Assembly (NCBI GenBank): GCA_035491935.1
Contig: DATJJW010000014.1
Coordinates: forward strand, 1 to 12,490
Reading direction: 5' to 3'
DNA: 12,490 nucleotides
Source: DATJJW01 sp035491935
Lineage (GTDB): Bacteria > Pseudomonadota > Alphaproteobacteria > ATCC43930 > CGMCC-115725
Position 1 is the first letter of the stretch. Each line of letters begins with the position of its first letter. Under the pieces are notes generated by a model that was given only the letters and a program-made list of their open reading frames with translations, searched no databases and was not told the origin of the DNA. The position numbers were made by a program, and so were the translations under genes. Of the stretch, positions 1 to 7,263 are shown piece by piece.

Positions 1-176
1 CCGGTGACGCCCAGCAGCACCTGGTCACGCTCGCCCTGGCGCAGGCCGTCGATCATCTGCGCGATCGCCTGCGGCTGGTCGCCGGCCGGCGTGAAGCTGG
101 ACTGGATGCGGAACGCCGCCTCGCCCTCGACGACTGGGCGCGGCAGATCCGCAAGCATCGGCATGGTGTCTGACAT
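1..176 (-). CDS. uvrB: UvrABC excinuclease subunit B, N-terminal fragment
   Basis: Reading the minus strand from an ATG at 176 gives about 58 residues without a stop until the left edge. They include FRIQSSFTPAGDQPQAIAQM and, at the edge, LLGVTG, which is the start of the UvrB Walker A region (normally GVTGSGKT). The stretch F.I.S.F.PAGDQP.AI is diagnostic of UvrB, the damage-verifying helicase-like subunit of bacterial nucleotide excision repair, which is loaded by UvrA and recruits UvrC. The family is usually about 650-750 residues, so more than 90 percent lies outside the window. The start is uncertain: ATGs at 176, 164 and 158 are all in frame and none has a well-spaced Shine-Dalgarno. 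The gene is divergent from the aminotransferase gene. I saw no GTTC-N7-GTTC LexA box in the shared upstream region. Identity is certain from the motif; the exact start is an inference. Confidence 0.9.
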   Translation of the reverse strand, partial: MSDTMPMLADLPRPVVEGEAAFRIQSSFTPAGDQPQAIAQMIDGLRQGERDQVLLGVT

Positions 177-243
177 GCCTTAGAAGATAGGCTACGCAGC
201 GGTGGATGACCACAGGGTCGGCTCTGCTCCCGGTGCGTGCCTT

Positions 244-268
244 GCATGCCCCGCCGTATCGGGCATGC
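244..268. promoter_or_regulatory. Perfect 8-bp inverted repeat between uvrB and aatA
   Basis: GCATGCCC at 244-251 is the exact reverse complement of GGGCATGC at 261-268, with a 9-nt centre. The site lies about 75 bases before the aminotransferase start and about 70 from the uvrB start. A weak promoter-like TTGCAT (242-247) overlaps the left arm. A dyad with roughly 1.7 helical turns between arm centres fits a dimeric regulator's operator, but a simple RNA hairpin is equally possible. Function is inferred only from position and symmetry. Confidence 0.4.
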
Positions 269-282
269 TAAAGGTGCAAGCC

Positions 283-303
283 AGCCCGGGCCTGAGCCGG
301 GCT
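283..303. repeat. 7-bp stem-loop upstream of aatA
   Basis: AGCCCGG at 283-289 pairs perfectly with CCGGGCT at 297-303 around a 7-nt loop. It sits between the longer palindrome at 244-268 and the aminotransferase start at 344, so it would fall in the 5' leader of that gene if transcription starts upstream. No T-tract follows on either strand, so I do not call it a terminator. Confidence 0.35.
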
Positions 304-343
304 ATACCGGTCGCCCTGTCGTCACTGCACAGAAGTCAGACCC

Positions 344-1546
344 ATGCCCTTCGCCGCCGATCGTCTTGGCCGCATCAAACCGTCGCCGACCCTGGTCGTC
401 ACCGCCTTGTCCCTCGAGCTGAAGGCGGCCGGCCGCGACATCATCGGCCTCGGCGCCGGCGAGCCGGATTTCGATACGCCCCTGAACATTCAGGAAGCCG
501 CCATCGCGGCGATGCGCCGGGGCGAGACGCGCTATACCCAGTTCGACGGCACGCCGGCCCTGAAGAAGGCCATCATCGGCAAATTCGCCCGGGAGAACGG
601 GCTGGAATACGCCCAGAACCAGATCACCGTCTCGGCCGGCGGCAAGCAGGTGATCTTCAATGCCATGATGGCGACGCTCAATCCGGGCGACGAGGTGATC
701 ATTCCGGCACCCTATTGGGTGTCGTATCCGGACATCGTGCTGCTGATGGAAGGCACCCCCGTTGTCGTCTCCTGCGACCACAACACCGGCTTCAAGATGA
801 CGCCGGAGGCGCTGGCCGCCGCGATCACGCCGAAGACCAAGTGGCTGATCCTGAATTCGCCCTCGAACCCGACGGGTGCCGCCTATACCCCGGCGGAGCT
901 GAAGGCGCTGGCCGATGTGCTGGTCGAGCATCCGCATGTCTGGATCCTCAGCGACGACATCTACGAGCACATTCTTTATGACGGCCACAAATTCGCGACC
1001 ATCGCGGCTTTGGAGCCCAAGCTGATGGATCGCACCCTCACGCTGAACGGCCTCAGCAAGACCTATTGCATGACCGGCTGGCGCGTGGGCTATGCCGGTG
1101 GTCCGGCGCATCTCATCAAGGCGATGGGCACGATCCAGTCGCAATCGACCACCAACCCGTGCTCGATCAGCCAGGCGGCCGCCGTCGAGGCGCTCAACGG
1201 CCCGCAGGACTTCATCGCCAAGCATAATGCGGTCTTCGTCGAGCGCCGTGACATGGTGGTGGCGATGCTGAACGAAGCCAAGGGGCTGTTCTGCCCGAAG
1301 CCGGACGGTGCCTTCTATGTCTACCCGTCCTGCGCCGGCGCCATCGGCAAGGTGACGCCTGGCGGCGTCACCATCGCCGATGACGGCGTGTTCTGCTCCG
1401 AGCTCCTGAAGGCCGAAGGCGTTGCGGTCGTGCAGGGTGCGGCATTTGGCGTCAGCCCGCATTTCCGCATCTCCTACGCCACCTCGACCGAGCTGCTGCG
1501 CGACGCCTGCCAGCGTATCCAGCGCTTCTGCGCCGCGCTGTCCTAG
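344..1546 (+). CDS. aatA: Class I (subgroup Ib) aspartate aminotransferase
   Basis: This 400-residue PLP enzyme most likely transfers the amino group between aspartate and 2-oxoglutarate in the cytoplasm, feeding amino-acid synthesis; some family members also accept prephenate. Visible motifs are GAGEPDFDTP near residue 37, NSPSNPTG with the PLP-contacting N175, SDDIYEH with D204 and Y207 (binding the PLP ring nitrogen and phenolate oxygen), NGLSKTYCMTGWRVG with Schiff-base K239, and FRISYA with the substrate-carboxylate arginine R375. Length matches the usual 395-405. The Ib subgroup is inferred from the short N-terminal part and the SKTYCMTGWR context. The start was chosen because it gives the canonical N-terminus (MPFAADRLGRIKPSPT); the upstream purine run agaag is only a weak ribosome site. 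The gene appears monocistronic and ends in a strong hairpin. It is not a PhnW-type aminoethylphosphonate transaminase, which belongs to class V. Confidence 0.93.
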   Translation: MPFAADRLGRIKPSPTLVVTALSLELKAAGRDIIGLGAGEPDFDTPLNIQEAAIAAMRRGETRYTQFDGTPALKKAIIGKFARENGLEYAQNQITVSAGGKQVIFNAMMATLNPGDEVIIPAPYWVSYPDIVLLMEGTPVVVSCDHNTGFKMTPEALAAAITPKTKWLILNSPSNPTGAAYTPAELKALADVLVEHPHVWILSDDIYEHILYDGHKFATIAALEPKLMDRTLTLNGLSKTYCMTGWRVGYAGGPAHLIKAMGTIQSQSTTNPCSISQAAAVEALNGPQDFIAKHNAVFVERRDMVVAMLNEAKGLFCPKPDGAFYVYPSCAGAIGKVTPGGVTIADDGVFCSELLKAEGVAVVQGAAFGVSPHFRISYATSTELLRDACQRIQRFCAALS

Positions 1547-1556
1547 GCGTCCTCCT

Positions 1557-1592
1557 CCGGGCGGGAAGGCCCTTGATGGGCCGCCCGCCCGG
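1557..1592 (+). terminator. Strong GC-rich hairpin after the aminotransferase gene
   Basis: CCGGGCGGG (1557-1565) pairs perfectly with CCCGCCCGG (1584-1592). Inside it GGCCC (1568-1572) pairs with GGGCC (1578-1582), leaving a TTGAT loop and a small AA/G internal loop, 14 pairs in all. It begins 10 bases after the stop codon, the position expected of a terminator. It is followed by AATATCGC rather than a T-run, so intrinsic termination is not proven; it may instead protect the mRNA 3' end. Confidence 0.55.
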
Positions 1593-1706
1593 AATATCGC
1601 GCTGGATTCGCTGTCTTCCTGTCTGACAAGACGACAGCCCGATGTAACCATCGCAGCCTCGGCCGCGTATCATCGGGCATGAGAGTGGTCCCAAGGAGAG
1701 ACGGGC

Positions 1707-2684
1707 ATGTTGATCAAGCGCAAGCGTGGCTGGGAAATCCCCGAGGCGGGCGCCACGCCGGAAGCGGTATACTTCTCGCGGCGCGACAGTCTGAAGAGCA
1801 TCGCGGCCGGCGCCACGGCCGCCTTGCTGCCGGCCGGGCTATGGGCGGGGCCTGCGCATGCCGCGGCCGCCGTGCCCGATCCGTCGCTCGGGCTCTATCC
1901 CGCCAAGCGCAATCCGAAATACACGCTCGACCGGCCGATCACCGACGCCAAGGATTCGACGACCTACAACAATTTCTACGAATTCGGCACCGATAAGGAC
2001 ATCGTCGATGCCGCCCAGGCGCTGAAGCCGCGGCCCTGGACGATCAAGATCGACGGCATGGTCGAGAAGCCGCTCACCTTCGACATCGACAGCCTGCTGA
2101 AGCAGGTGACGCTGGAGGAGCGGCTCTATCGCCATCGCTGCGTCGAGGCCTGGTCCATGGCCGTGCCCTGGACCGGCTTCCCGCTCAAGAGCCTGGTGGC
2201 GCTCGCCAAGCCTTTGTCGGGTGCGACATATGTCCGCTTCGAGACCTTCAACAACCCGGACATCGCACCGGGGCAGGGCCAGTTCTTCTATCCCTGGCCC
2301 TATGTCGAGGGGTTGACCATGGCCGAGGCGACCAACGAACTGGCCTTCCTCGCCACCGGCCTCTACGGCAAGCCGATGCTGCCGCAGAACGGCACGCCGA
2401 TTCGCCTGGTCACGCCGTGGAAATACGGCTTCAAGTCGATCAAGTCGATCGTCAAGATCAGCTTCGTCAAAGATCGCCCGCATACCTTCTGGGAAAGCCT
2501 GCAATCCTCCGAATACGGCTTCTGGGCCAACGTCAACCCGCAGGTGCCGCATCCGCGCTGGAGCCAGGCCTCCGAGCGGGTGCTGGGCACCAACGAACGG
2601 GTTCCGACGCAGATCTGGAACGGCTATGGCGAGTACGTCGCGGATATCTACAAGAACTTGCAGAACGAGCGTCTCTTCGCCTGA
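1707..2684 (+). CDS. msrP: Periplasmic methionine sulfoxide reductase, molybdopterin subunit MsrP (YedY)
   Basis: This 325-residue protein should repair oxidised methionines of periplasmic proteins using a mononuclear Mo-molybdopterin centre. The N-terminus carries a twin-arginine signal, FSRRDSLKSIAAGA (R25, R26), followed by a hydrophobic segment and an AHA cleavage site, so it is exported folded. Family features in order are YNNFYEFGTDK, the molybdenum-ligand cysteine C145 in HRCVEAWSM, then PWTGFPL, PLATGLYG-like LATGLYGKPMLPQNG, PWKYGFKSIKSI and the C-terminal NVNPQVPHPRWSQASER. Length is normal for the family. AAGGAG lies just upstream of the ATG and fixes the start. MsrP normally takes electrons from the membrane haem b protein MsrQ, usually encoded next door. 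No msrQ is present here: the next gene is a small unrelated protein. The enzyme therefore depends on an unlinked MsrQ or another electron donor. Confidence 0.95.
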   Translation: MLIKRKRGWEIPEAGATPEAVYFSRRDSLKSIAAGATAALLPAGLWAGPAHAAAAVPDPSLGLYPAKRNPKYTLDRPITDAKDSTTYNNFYEFGTDKDIVDAAQALKPRPWTIKIDGMVEKPLTFDIDSLLKQVTLEERLYRHRCVEAWSMAVPWTGFPLKSLVALAKPLSGATYVRFETFNNPDIAPGQGQFFYPWPYVEGLTMAEATNELAFLATGLYGKPMLPQNGTPIRLVTPWKYGFKSIKSIVKISFVKDRPHTFWESLQSSEYGFWANVNPQVPHPRWSQASERVLGTNERVPTQIWNGYGEYVADIYKNLQNERLFA

Positions 2685-2740
2685 TCGTCACCCGTCCTAC
2701 ACATCTTATTAAGAATTAAGCGGTAGGCATTAACCGTTTC

Positions 2741-2767
2741 GACCGCCCCGATCATCCGGGGCCGGTC
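2741..2767 (+). terminator. Bulged hairpin after msrP
   Basis: GACC plus GCCCCG (2741-2750) pairs with CGGGGC plus GGTC (2757-2762 and 2764-2767), with one bulged C at 2763 and an ATCATC loop: ten pairs. It lies 57 bases after the msrP stop and just before the TATAAT box of the next gene, a sensible place for a terminator insulating that promoter. There is no T-run after the stem, so the assignment is tentative. Confidence 0.4.
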
Positions 2768-2778
2768 GGGACGGGTTC

Positions 2779-2784
2779 TATAAT
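2779..2784 (+). promoter_or_regulatory. Consensus -10 box TATAAT upstream of the small protein gene
   Basis: A perfect TATAAT at 2779-2784 stands out in GC-rich DNA, 21 bases before the ATG at 2806. No good -35 hexamer lies 16-18 bases upstream; that place is occupied by the hairpin at 2741-2767. If used, transcription would begin near 2791 and leave a leader of about 15 bases containing GGACGGG as a weak ribosome site. Confidence 0.4.
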
Positions 2785-2805
2785 ACTAACGGACGGGCAG
2801 CTGCC

Positions 2806-3030
2806 ATGAGCATCACGAACGTTAATCCTACGCCGATCAATTCGCAGGGCCAGGGATCGAAGCGTGGTTTTGTTCGTGTGGGCAGCACTCAGGGCACGGC
2901 GTCCTTCGCGCCGACGACGGGTACGCCGTCCTCCAGCACCGCGAATCAGACGCAGCAAACCCCGCAATCGGCCGGCCAGCAGCCGAAGGCGTTCAAGGGG
3001 CGCGGCCAGTTCGTCAACCTACTGGTCTGA
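2806..3030 (+). CDS. Small Gln/Ser/Thr-rich protein of unknown function
   Basis: I do not recognise this 74-residue product. It begins MSITNVNPTPINSQGQGSKR, has a low-complexity centre rich in Thr, Ser, Gln and Pro (about residues 30-60), and ends in a more ordered basic and hydrophobic tail, FKGRGQFVNLLV. There is no signal peptide, membrane segment or cysteine. Its codons are GC-rich at the third position like those of its neighbours, and a TATAAT box and a weak GGACGGG ribosome site precede it, so I think it is a real gene. It is likely intrinsically disordered. The C-terminal dodecamer would be the best handle for finding homologues. It is convergent with the surface-antigen gene and separated from it by 63 bases. 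Confidence 0.5.
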   Translation: MSITNVNPTPINSQGQGSKRGFVRVGSTQGTASFAPTTGTPSSSTANQTQQTPQSAGQQPKAFKGRGQFVNLLV

Positions 3031-3066
3031 TCCGGCATCTTTTTCGATATCGACGGCGCCGGCATA

Positions 3067-3093
3067 GGCGGCTCGGGGGGACCTGAGGCCGCC
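3067..3093 (-). terminator. Hairpin immediately after the surface-antigen-like gene
   Basis: On the minus strand, directly after the TAA of the gene ending at 3094, GGCGG-C-CTC (3093-3085) pairs with GAGCCGCC (3074-3067): eight pairs, one bulged C and a 10-nt C-rich loop. Its position suggests a terminator for the leftward benE/surface-antigen transcripts. No T-tract directly follows; an A-run (AAAAA, minus strand) occurs further on. Confidence 0.4.
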
Positions 3094-3687
3094 TTAATTC
3101 GTTGCGCGATTCAAGCCGCCCGAATTGGGGCCGTTGCCCGACCGCGGCGGACGCTGACCACCGCCCCGGTAATTCTCGCCATCGATCCAGACCTGGATCT
3201 GCGGTTGCCCCCCTTCGGCGGTGGGCATATCCGCCGGGGCCGGGCCCGATAGATCGATACCATTGCCAGGGACGAGATCGGCCGGGACGGGCGCGTATTG
3301 CGTCATGCTCGAGCGTGCGATCTGCCAGTGATTGGCGACGGGCGTGCGACAGGCCACGATCGTGCCTTCGGCTGCCTGGCCGCCGCCATTATGCAGGGTT
3401 TCGGCGACCGTCCGGCATACCCGGCCCCGGGCATCCGCCTTGTCGCCTACGACCTTGAAGGTGCCGTCATGGCCCGAATCGATATTGGACCAGTGACGCC
3501 GTGCTTCGACTGGCGCCACCAATATCTCCTGCAGTGCCTGCTGGCGGAAGCTGCGGTCGGTGTCGTCCAGTGAATCATAGGCCGTGGCACCGTCATCCGC
3601 CCGTGCCGGCGCCGGGCGGCCCAGTCCACCCAGTGCCGCCAGCAGCGCTGCGGCGAGGATGAAACGGTAGCGGTGGTGGCGGACCAT
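3094..3687 (-). CDS. Secreted surface-antigen-like protein (17 kDa antigen/RT0821 type domain)
   Basis: The 197-residue product has a clear signal peptide (basic MVRHHRYRF, hydrophobic segment, cleavage after PARA near residue 30). Residues of about 40-125 follow the spacing of the bacterial 17 kDa surface-antigen C-terminal domain: RQQALQ, then W.N.DSGHDG, then RVCRT and later ACRTP.ANHWQIA, with two conserved cysteines in the CR pairs. In that family the pattern is AL...W.NP.SG..G......CR.......ACR..DG.W. The C-terminal 70 residues are Pro/Gly-rich and low in order (RGGGQRPPRSGNGPNSGG), which is not part of the domain. There is no lipobox cysteine after the signal, so it is probably soluble or loosely envelope-attached. 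It lies 94 bases downstream of benE on the same strand. The family match is by eye and the function is unknown. Confidence 0.65.
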   Translation of the reverse strand: MVRHHRYRFILAAALLAALGGLGRPAPARADDGATAYDSLDDTDRSFRQQALQEILVAPVEARRHWSNIDSGHDGTFKVVGDKADARGRVCRTVAETLHNGGGQAAEGTIVACRTPVANHWQIARSSMTQYAPVPADLVPGNGIDLSGPAPADMPTAEGGQPQIQVWIDGENYRGGGQRPPRSGNGPNSGGLNRATN

Positions 3688-3781
3688 GACAGGGTGCCCT
3701 TCTGCTTTGCGAACGATCTTGTAGAACCGCCACTCTGCCGCGACGGCCGGGCGGACTCAAGCCTCCTCGGCGTCGCGTCCG

Positions 3782-4966
3782 CTAAACGCATCTCTGCCGT
3801 AGCGAGAGATGGCGCAACCCATGGATGGCAAGACCGCCGGCCAGTCCCCAGAAGGCGCCACCGATGCCGAGGAAGGACATGCCGGAAGCGGTGATGAGAA
3901 AGGTGACGATCGCCGCGTCCCGGCCCTCATTCTCGGCCACCATGCCGTGAAAGGCATTCCCGAGCGCGCCGATGAGCGCCAACCCCGCCACCGCCTCGAT
4001 CAGTTCCGGCGGCGATATCCGGATGAAGGCGATGACCGGCACCACGGCCAGGCCGAACAGCAGATATCCCAGGCCACTGGCGATGGCCGCGGCGTAGCGC
4101 CGCTCCGGCCGCGGATCAATGTCGGGGGTCATGCACAGCGCCGCGGTGATCGCCGCCAGATTGACCGGGATGGCGCCGGCCGGTGCGATCAAGGCCGAGG
4201 CAAGGCCTGTCGACGCGAAGATCGGCCCGACTTTCGGCGCATAGCCATGACCGGCGAGTACCGCAAGGCCGGGAATGTTCTGCGAGGCCATGGTGACGAC
4301 GAAGAGCGGCACGGCGACGCCGATCAGCGCCTCACGGGTGAAGACCGGCGTGCCGATGACGAGGCTGGGCCAGGCCCAGGCAAGATGGTGGAAGGCGCCG
4401 GATGGCGCCGACCAGGCGATCATCAGTGCGGCGGTGGCGACGGCGGCGGGCACGGCAGAGAGTTTGTGCAGCCGCCCGACGATGGCCCAGACCACGATGA
4501 TCGGCAGGACCAGCAGCGGCAATTTCGCCAGTGCCAGGAAGGGGGCGAGACAAAGCTGCAGCAGGATGCCGGCCAGCATCGCATTGGCGATCGGCCGAGG
4601 TATCGCCGTGATCAGCCGTCCTAGCGGCCGGAACAGCCCGGCCCCAGCAATCATCAATCCTGTGACGATGAGCGCACCCAGCACGGCGGGATAGCCGGCG
4701 GCGGGAATGGCCGAGGTCGCGAGCAGGGCCGCACCCGGCGTCGACCAGACGATCGCGATCGGCAAGCGGGTAAACAGGCTCAACCCGGCCGAGCACAGAC
4801 ACATGGCAATGCTGCAGGCGAGCAATGCCGAGGCGATTTCCGCTCCGTCGGCGCCTGCATGGCTCAGGCCCTGAATGATGATGGCGAAGGAAGAGGCAAA
4901 CCCCACCAGAGAGGCGATCAGCCCGGCACTGGCCGCGCGCGATAGAAGACGGAGCGTGTCGGACAT
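3782..4966 (-). CDS. benE: BenE-family benzoate/proton symporter
   Basis: This 394-residue hydrophobic protein resembles BenE/YdcO, inner-membrane carriers thought to import benzoate or related aromatic acids with protons. Recognisable parts are LVGFASSFAIIIQGL, the very characteristic IVWSTPGAALL in the first third, IPRPIANAMLAGILLQLC, VTMASQNIPGLAVL, and APAGAIPVNLAAITAALCMT, followed by paired C-terminal helices. About eleven to twelve membrane spans are apparent, and length is normal for the family (about 390). I start at the ATG at 4966 (MSDTLRLLSRAA), because the open frame upstream would run into the divergent methyltransferase gene and encodes nothing BenE-like. No benzoate catabolic genes occur nearby, so the substrate is uncertain. 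Divergent transcription from the methyltransferase suggests a shared regulatory region. Confidence 0.88.
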   Translation of the reverse strand: MSDTLRLLSRAASAGLIASLVGFASSFAIIIQGLSHAGADGAEIASALLACSIAMCLCSAGLSLFTRLPIAIVWSTPGAALLATSAIPAAGYPAVLGALIVTGLMIAGAGLFRPLGRLITAIPRPIANAMLAGILLQLCLAPFLALAKLPLLVLPIIVVWAIVGRLHKLSAVPAAVATAALMIAWSAPSGAFHHLAWAWPSLVIGTPVFTREALIGVAVPLFVVTMASQNIPGLAVLAGHGYAPKVGPIFASTGLASALIAPAGAIPVNLAAITAALCMTPDIDPRPERRYAAAIASGLGYLLFGLAVVPVIAFIRISPPELIEAVAGLALIGALGNAFHGMVAENEGRDAAIVTFLITASGMSFLGIGGAFWGLAGGLAIHGLRHLSLRQRCV

Positions 4967-5072
4967 GGCTATTGTCTTAACCACTTCCGTCCTAAGGTGA
5001 CCATAGGTGTCGGTGACGGCGCCGCCCACACATCTGCCATCGACGCATTTTCTTCCCGGGCGATTGGAGAGC
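4967..5072. promoter_or_regulatory. Divergent intergenic region with three GGTGWC repeats
   Basis: This 106-base region separates the starts of benE and the methyltransferase and must hold both promoters. GGTGAC at 4996-5001, GGTGTC at 5006-5011 and GGTGAC at 5012-5017 form a cluster of three directly repeated hexamers. I find no convincing -35/-10 pair on either strand. GGAGAG just upstream of 5073 is a fair ribosome site for the methyltransferase. The repeats could bind a regulator of one or both genes, but this is inference. Confidence 0.3.
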
Positions 5073-5999
5073 ATGAGCAAGATCGAGGAACAGATACTGC
5101 CGACAGGCAACAGGCTGCGCGATCGCCTGACCTCCTGGTGGTACGGTCTCGATCTCGATGCGCCCTCGGTCGGCATGTCGGTCGACGCTGACGCGCTGGC
5201 CGCGGAGGCGGCGGCCATGCGGAAGCTGTCCAAGGAGCCGCCGATGAGCCGGCTCGACCTGCTGCAGCAGGTCTGGGGGACGGGTTATATGCATCCGGGC
5301 GGCCCGGATTATATCCTGAACCTGGTCAAGCCCTTCGGCTTCAATCCCGCGATGAGCGTGCTCGACGTGACCGTCGGACTCGGCGGCCCGGCCAAGCATA
5401 TCGCCGAAAAGTTCAGCGTCTACATCAACGGCATGGAGAAGGATCAGGAAATCGCCGAGGCGGGGCGCGCGGCCATGGTCAAGGCGGGCATGAGCAAGCG
5501 CGTGCTGATCAGCGATTGGGACCCGGCCACCCATGTCATGAAGCCGCGCAGATTCGACGGCATCTATGGTCAGCATCTGACGCTCACGGTGCGTGACAAG
5601 GAAAGGCTGTTCAAGGAGATCAAGAAGGCGCTGAAGGAGAGAGGCCATTTCACCTTCACCGACTTCGTCCTGACCGAAGGCACGGTGGCAGCCCATCCCG
5701 ACCTGCAGCCCTGGTTCGGGGCGGAGCAGGAACTGGTCATGCCCTGGAGCGTCAATGATTACATCGACTGTTTGACCGCCGTCGGGCTGGATTGCCGCAT
5801 TACGGAAAGCCAAGGCGAAATCTATGTCGCCGACACGACCCGTGCCTGGAACGAGTACTTCACCCATATCGATGTCGAGACCCATCTGCAGGAAAATCTC
5901 AAGCTGGCGGAGACGGAAGCGGCACTCGCAAACACGCGGGTCGCGATGATCAAGCGCGGGCTGCTCGACGTCTATCGTTTCTACGCGATCGTCCACTAG
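5073..5999 (+). CDS. SAM-dependent class I methyltransferase of unknown substrate
   Basis: The 308-residue protein has a Rossmann-type methyltransferase core. SVLDVTVGLGGPAKHIAEKF contains motif I (residues 96-105, with Thr where the first Gly of the usual D.G.G.G is expected), MEKDQEI is the acidic end of strand two, and FDGIYGQHLTLTV and FKEIKKALKERGHFTFTDF are the later core motifs. Before the core is VWGTGYMHPGG (67-77), a loop also seen, in variants, in phosphoethanolamine and glycine/sarcosine-type N-methyltransferases. That makes a small amine or phospho-amine substrate conceivable but does not show it. The ATG at 5073 has GGAGAG upstream; an in-frame ATG at 5007 would add 22 implausible residues. 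The gene is followed by a hairpin and then, on the same strand, the phosphonate-type transport operon. A metabolic link to that operon is only a hypothesis. Confidence 0.8.
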   Translation: MSKIEEQILPTGNRLRDRLTSWWYGLDLDAPSVGMSVDADALAAEAAAMRKLSKEPPMSRLDLLQQVWGTGYMHPGGPDYILNLVKPFGFNPAMSVLDVTVGLGGPAKHIAEKFSVYINGMEKDQEIAEAGRAAMVKAGMSKRVLISDWDPATHVMKPRRFDGIYGQHLTLTVRDKERLFKEIKKALKERGHFTFTDFVLTEGTVAAHPDLQPWFGAEQELVMPWSVNDYIDCLTAVGLDCRITESQGEIYVADTTRAWNEYFTHIDVETHLQENLKLAETEAALANTRVAMIKRGLLDVYRFYAIVH

Positions 6000-6022
6000 T
6001 TTCCGAAAAACTCGAAATATTC

Positions 6023-6054
6023 CGGTTTCGGCATCGAGCGGTGCCGGGAAACCG
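6023..6054 (+). terminator. Hairpin between the methyltransferase gene and the transport operon
   Basis: CGGTTT-CGGCA (6023-6033) pairs with TGCCG (6042-6046) and AAACCG (6049-6054), with a two-base GG bulge and an 8-nt loop: eleven pairs. It lies 23 bases after the methyltransferase stop. There is no T-run, so termination is uncertain, but the position suggests separation of the two transcription units. Confidence 0.4.
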
Positions 6055-6057
6055 CGG

Positions 6058-6097
6058 ATGACATAAAACTGAAATCTATTTGCCGCATAAGTGTCAT
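6058..6097. promoter_or_regulatory. AT-rich operon leader with PhoB-like half-sites
   Basis: Two copies of TGTCAT, the core of the PhoB half-site CTGTCAT, lie here in opposite orientation: ATGACA at 6058-6063 and TGTCAT at 6092-6097. Each sits in a loose 18-base Pho-box frame of two heptamers with a 4-base A/T spacer. The plus-strand one, TTGCCGC-ATAA-GTGTCAT (6080-6097), matches about 13 of 18 positions and points towards the operon. The minus-strand one (6075-6058) has spacer TTTT. Phosphate-starvation control would suit a phosphonate operon. The outer heptamers are poor, so this is a candidate only. Confidence 0.35.
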
Positions 6098-6130
6098 TGA
6101 TCCCCACTACACCTCCGGGGAAACATTTCC

Positions 6131-7231
<1,101 letters not shown>

Positions 7232-7263
7232 CCTCACATTTCCAACATGGGAGCCGTCTCGTA

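Noticed and set aside
177..343. LexA/SOS box in front of uvrB
   Set aside because: No GTTC-N7-GTTC or close variant was found on either strand.
344..1546. Aminotransferase as an aminoethylphosphonate transaminase linked to the phosphonate operon
   Set aside because: It has class I motifs with K239 in SKTYCMTGWR, is over 4 kb from the operon and is separated from it by unrelated genes on both strands.
302..1651. Long minus-strand open frame (449 residues) over the aminotransferase gene
   Set aside because: It is Arg/Gly/His-rich antisense to a clearly conserved enzyme; GC-rich DNA commonly leaves such frames open.
2709..2735. TTAA repeats upstream of the small protein gene as a CtrA site
   Set aside because: Spacings between TTAA units are 3 and 10 bases, not the 7 required for CtrA binding.
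3004..3045. Stem at the end of the small protein gene plus T5 run as an intrinsic terminator
   Set aside because: The 7-bp stem includes a G-T pair and lies inside the coding end, and the T-run is about 12 bases away, too far for a standard terminator.
4967..5233. N-terminal extension of benE by 89 residues
   Set aside because: The extension is not hydrophobic or BenE-like and would overlap the methyltransferase start; family length fits the ATG at 4966.
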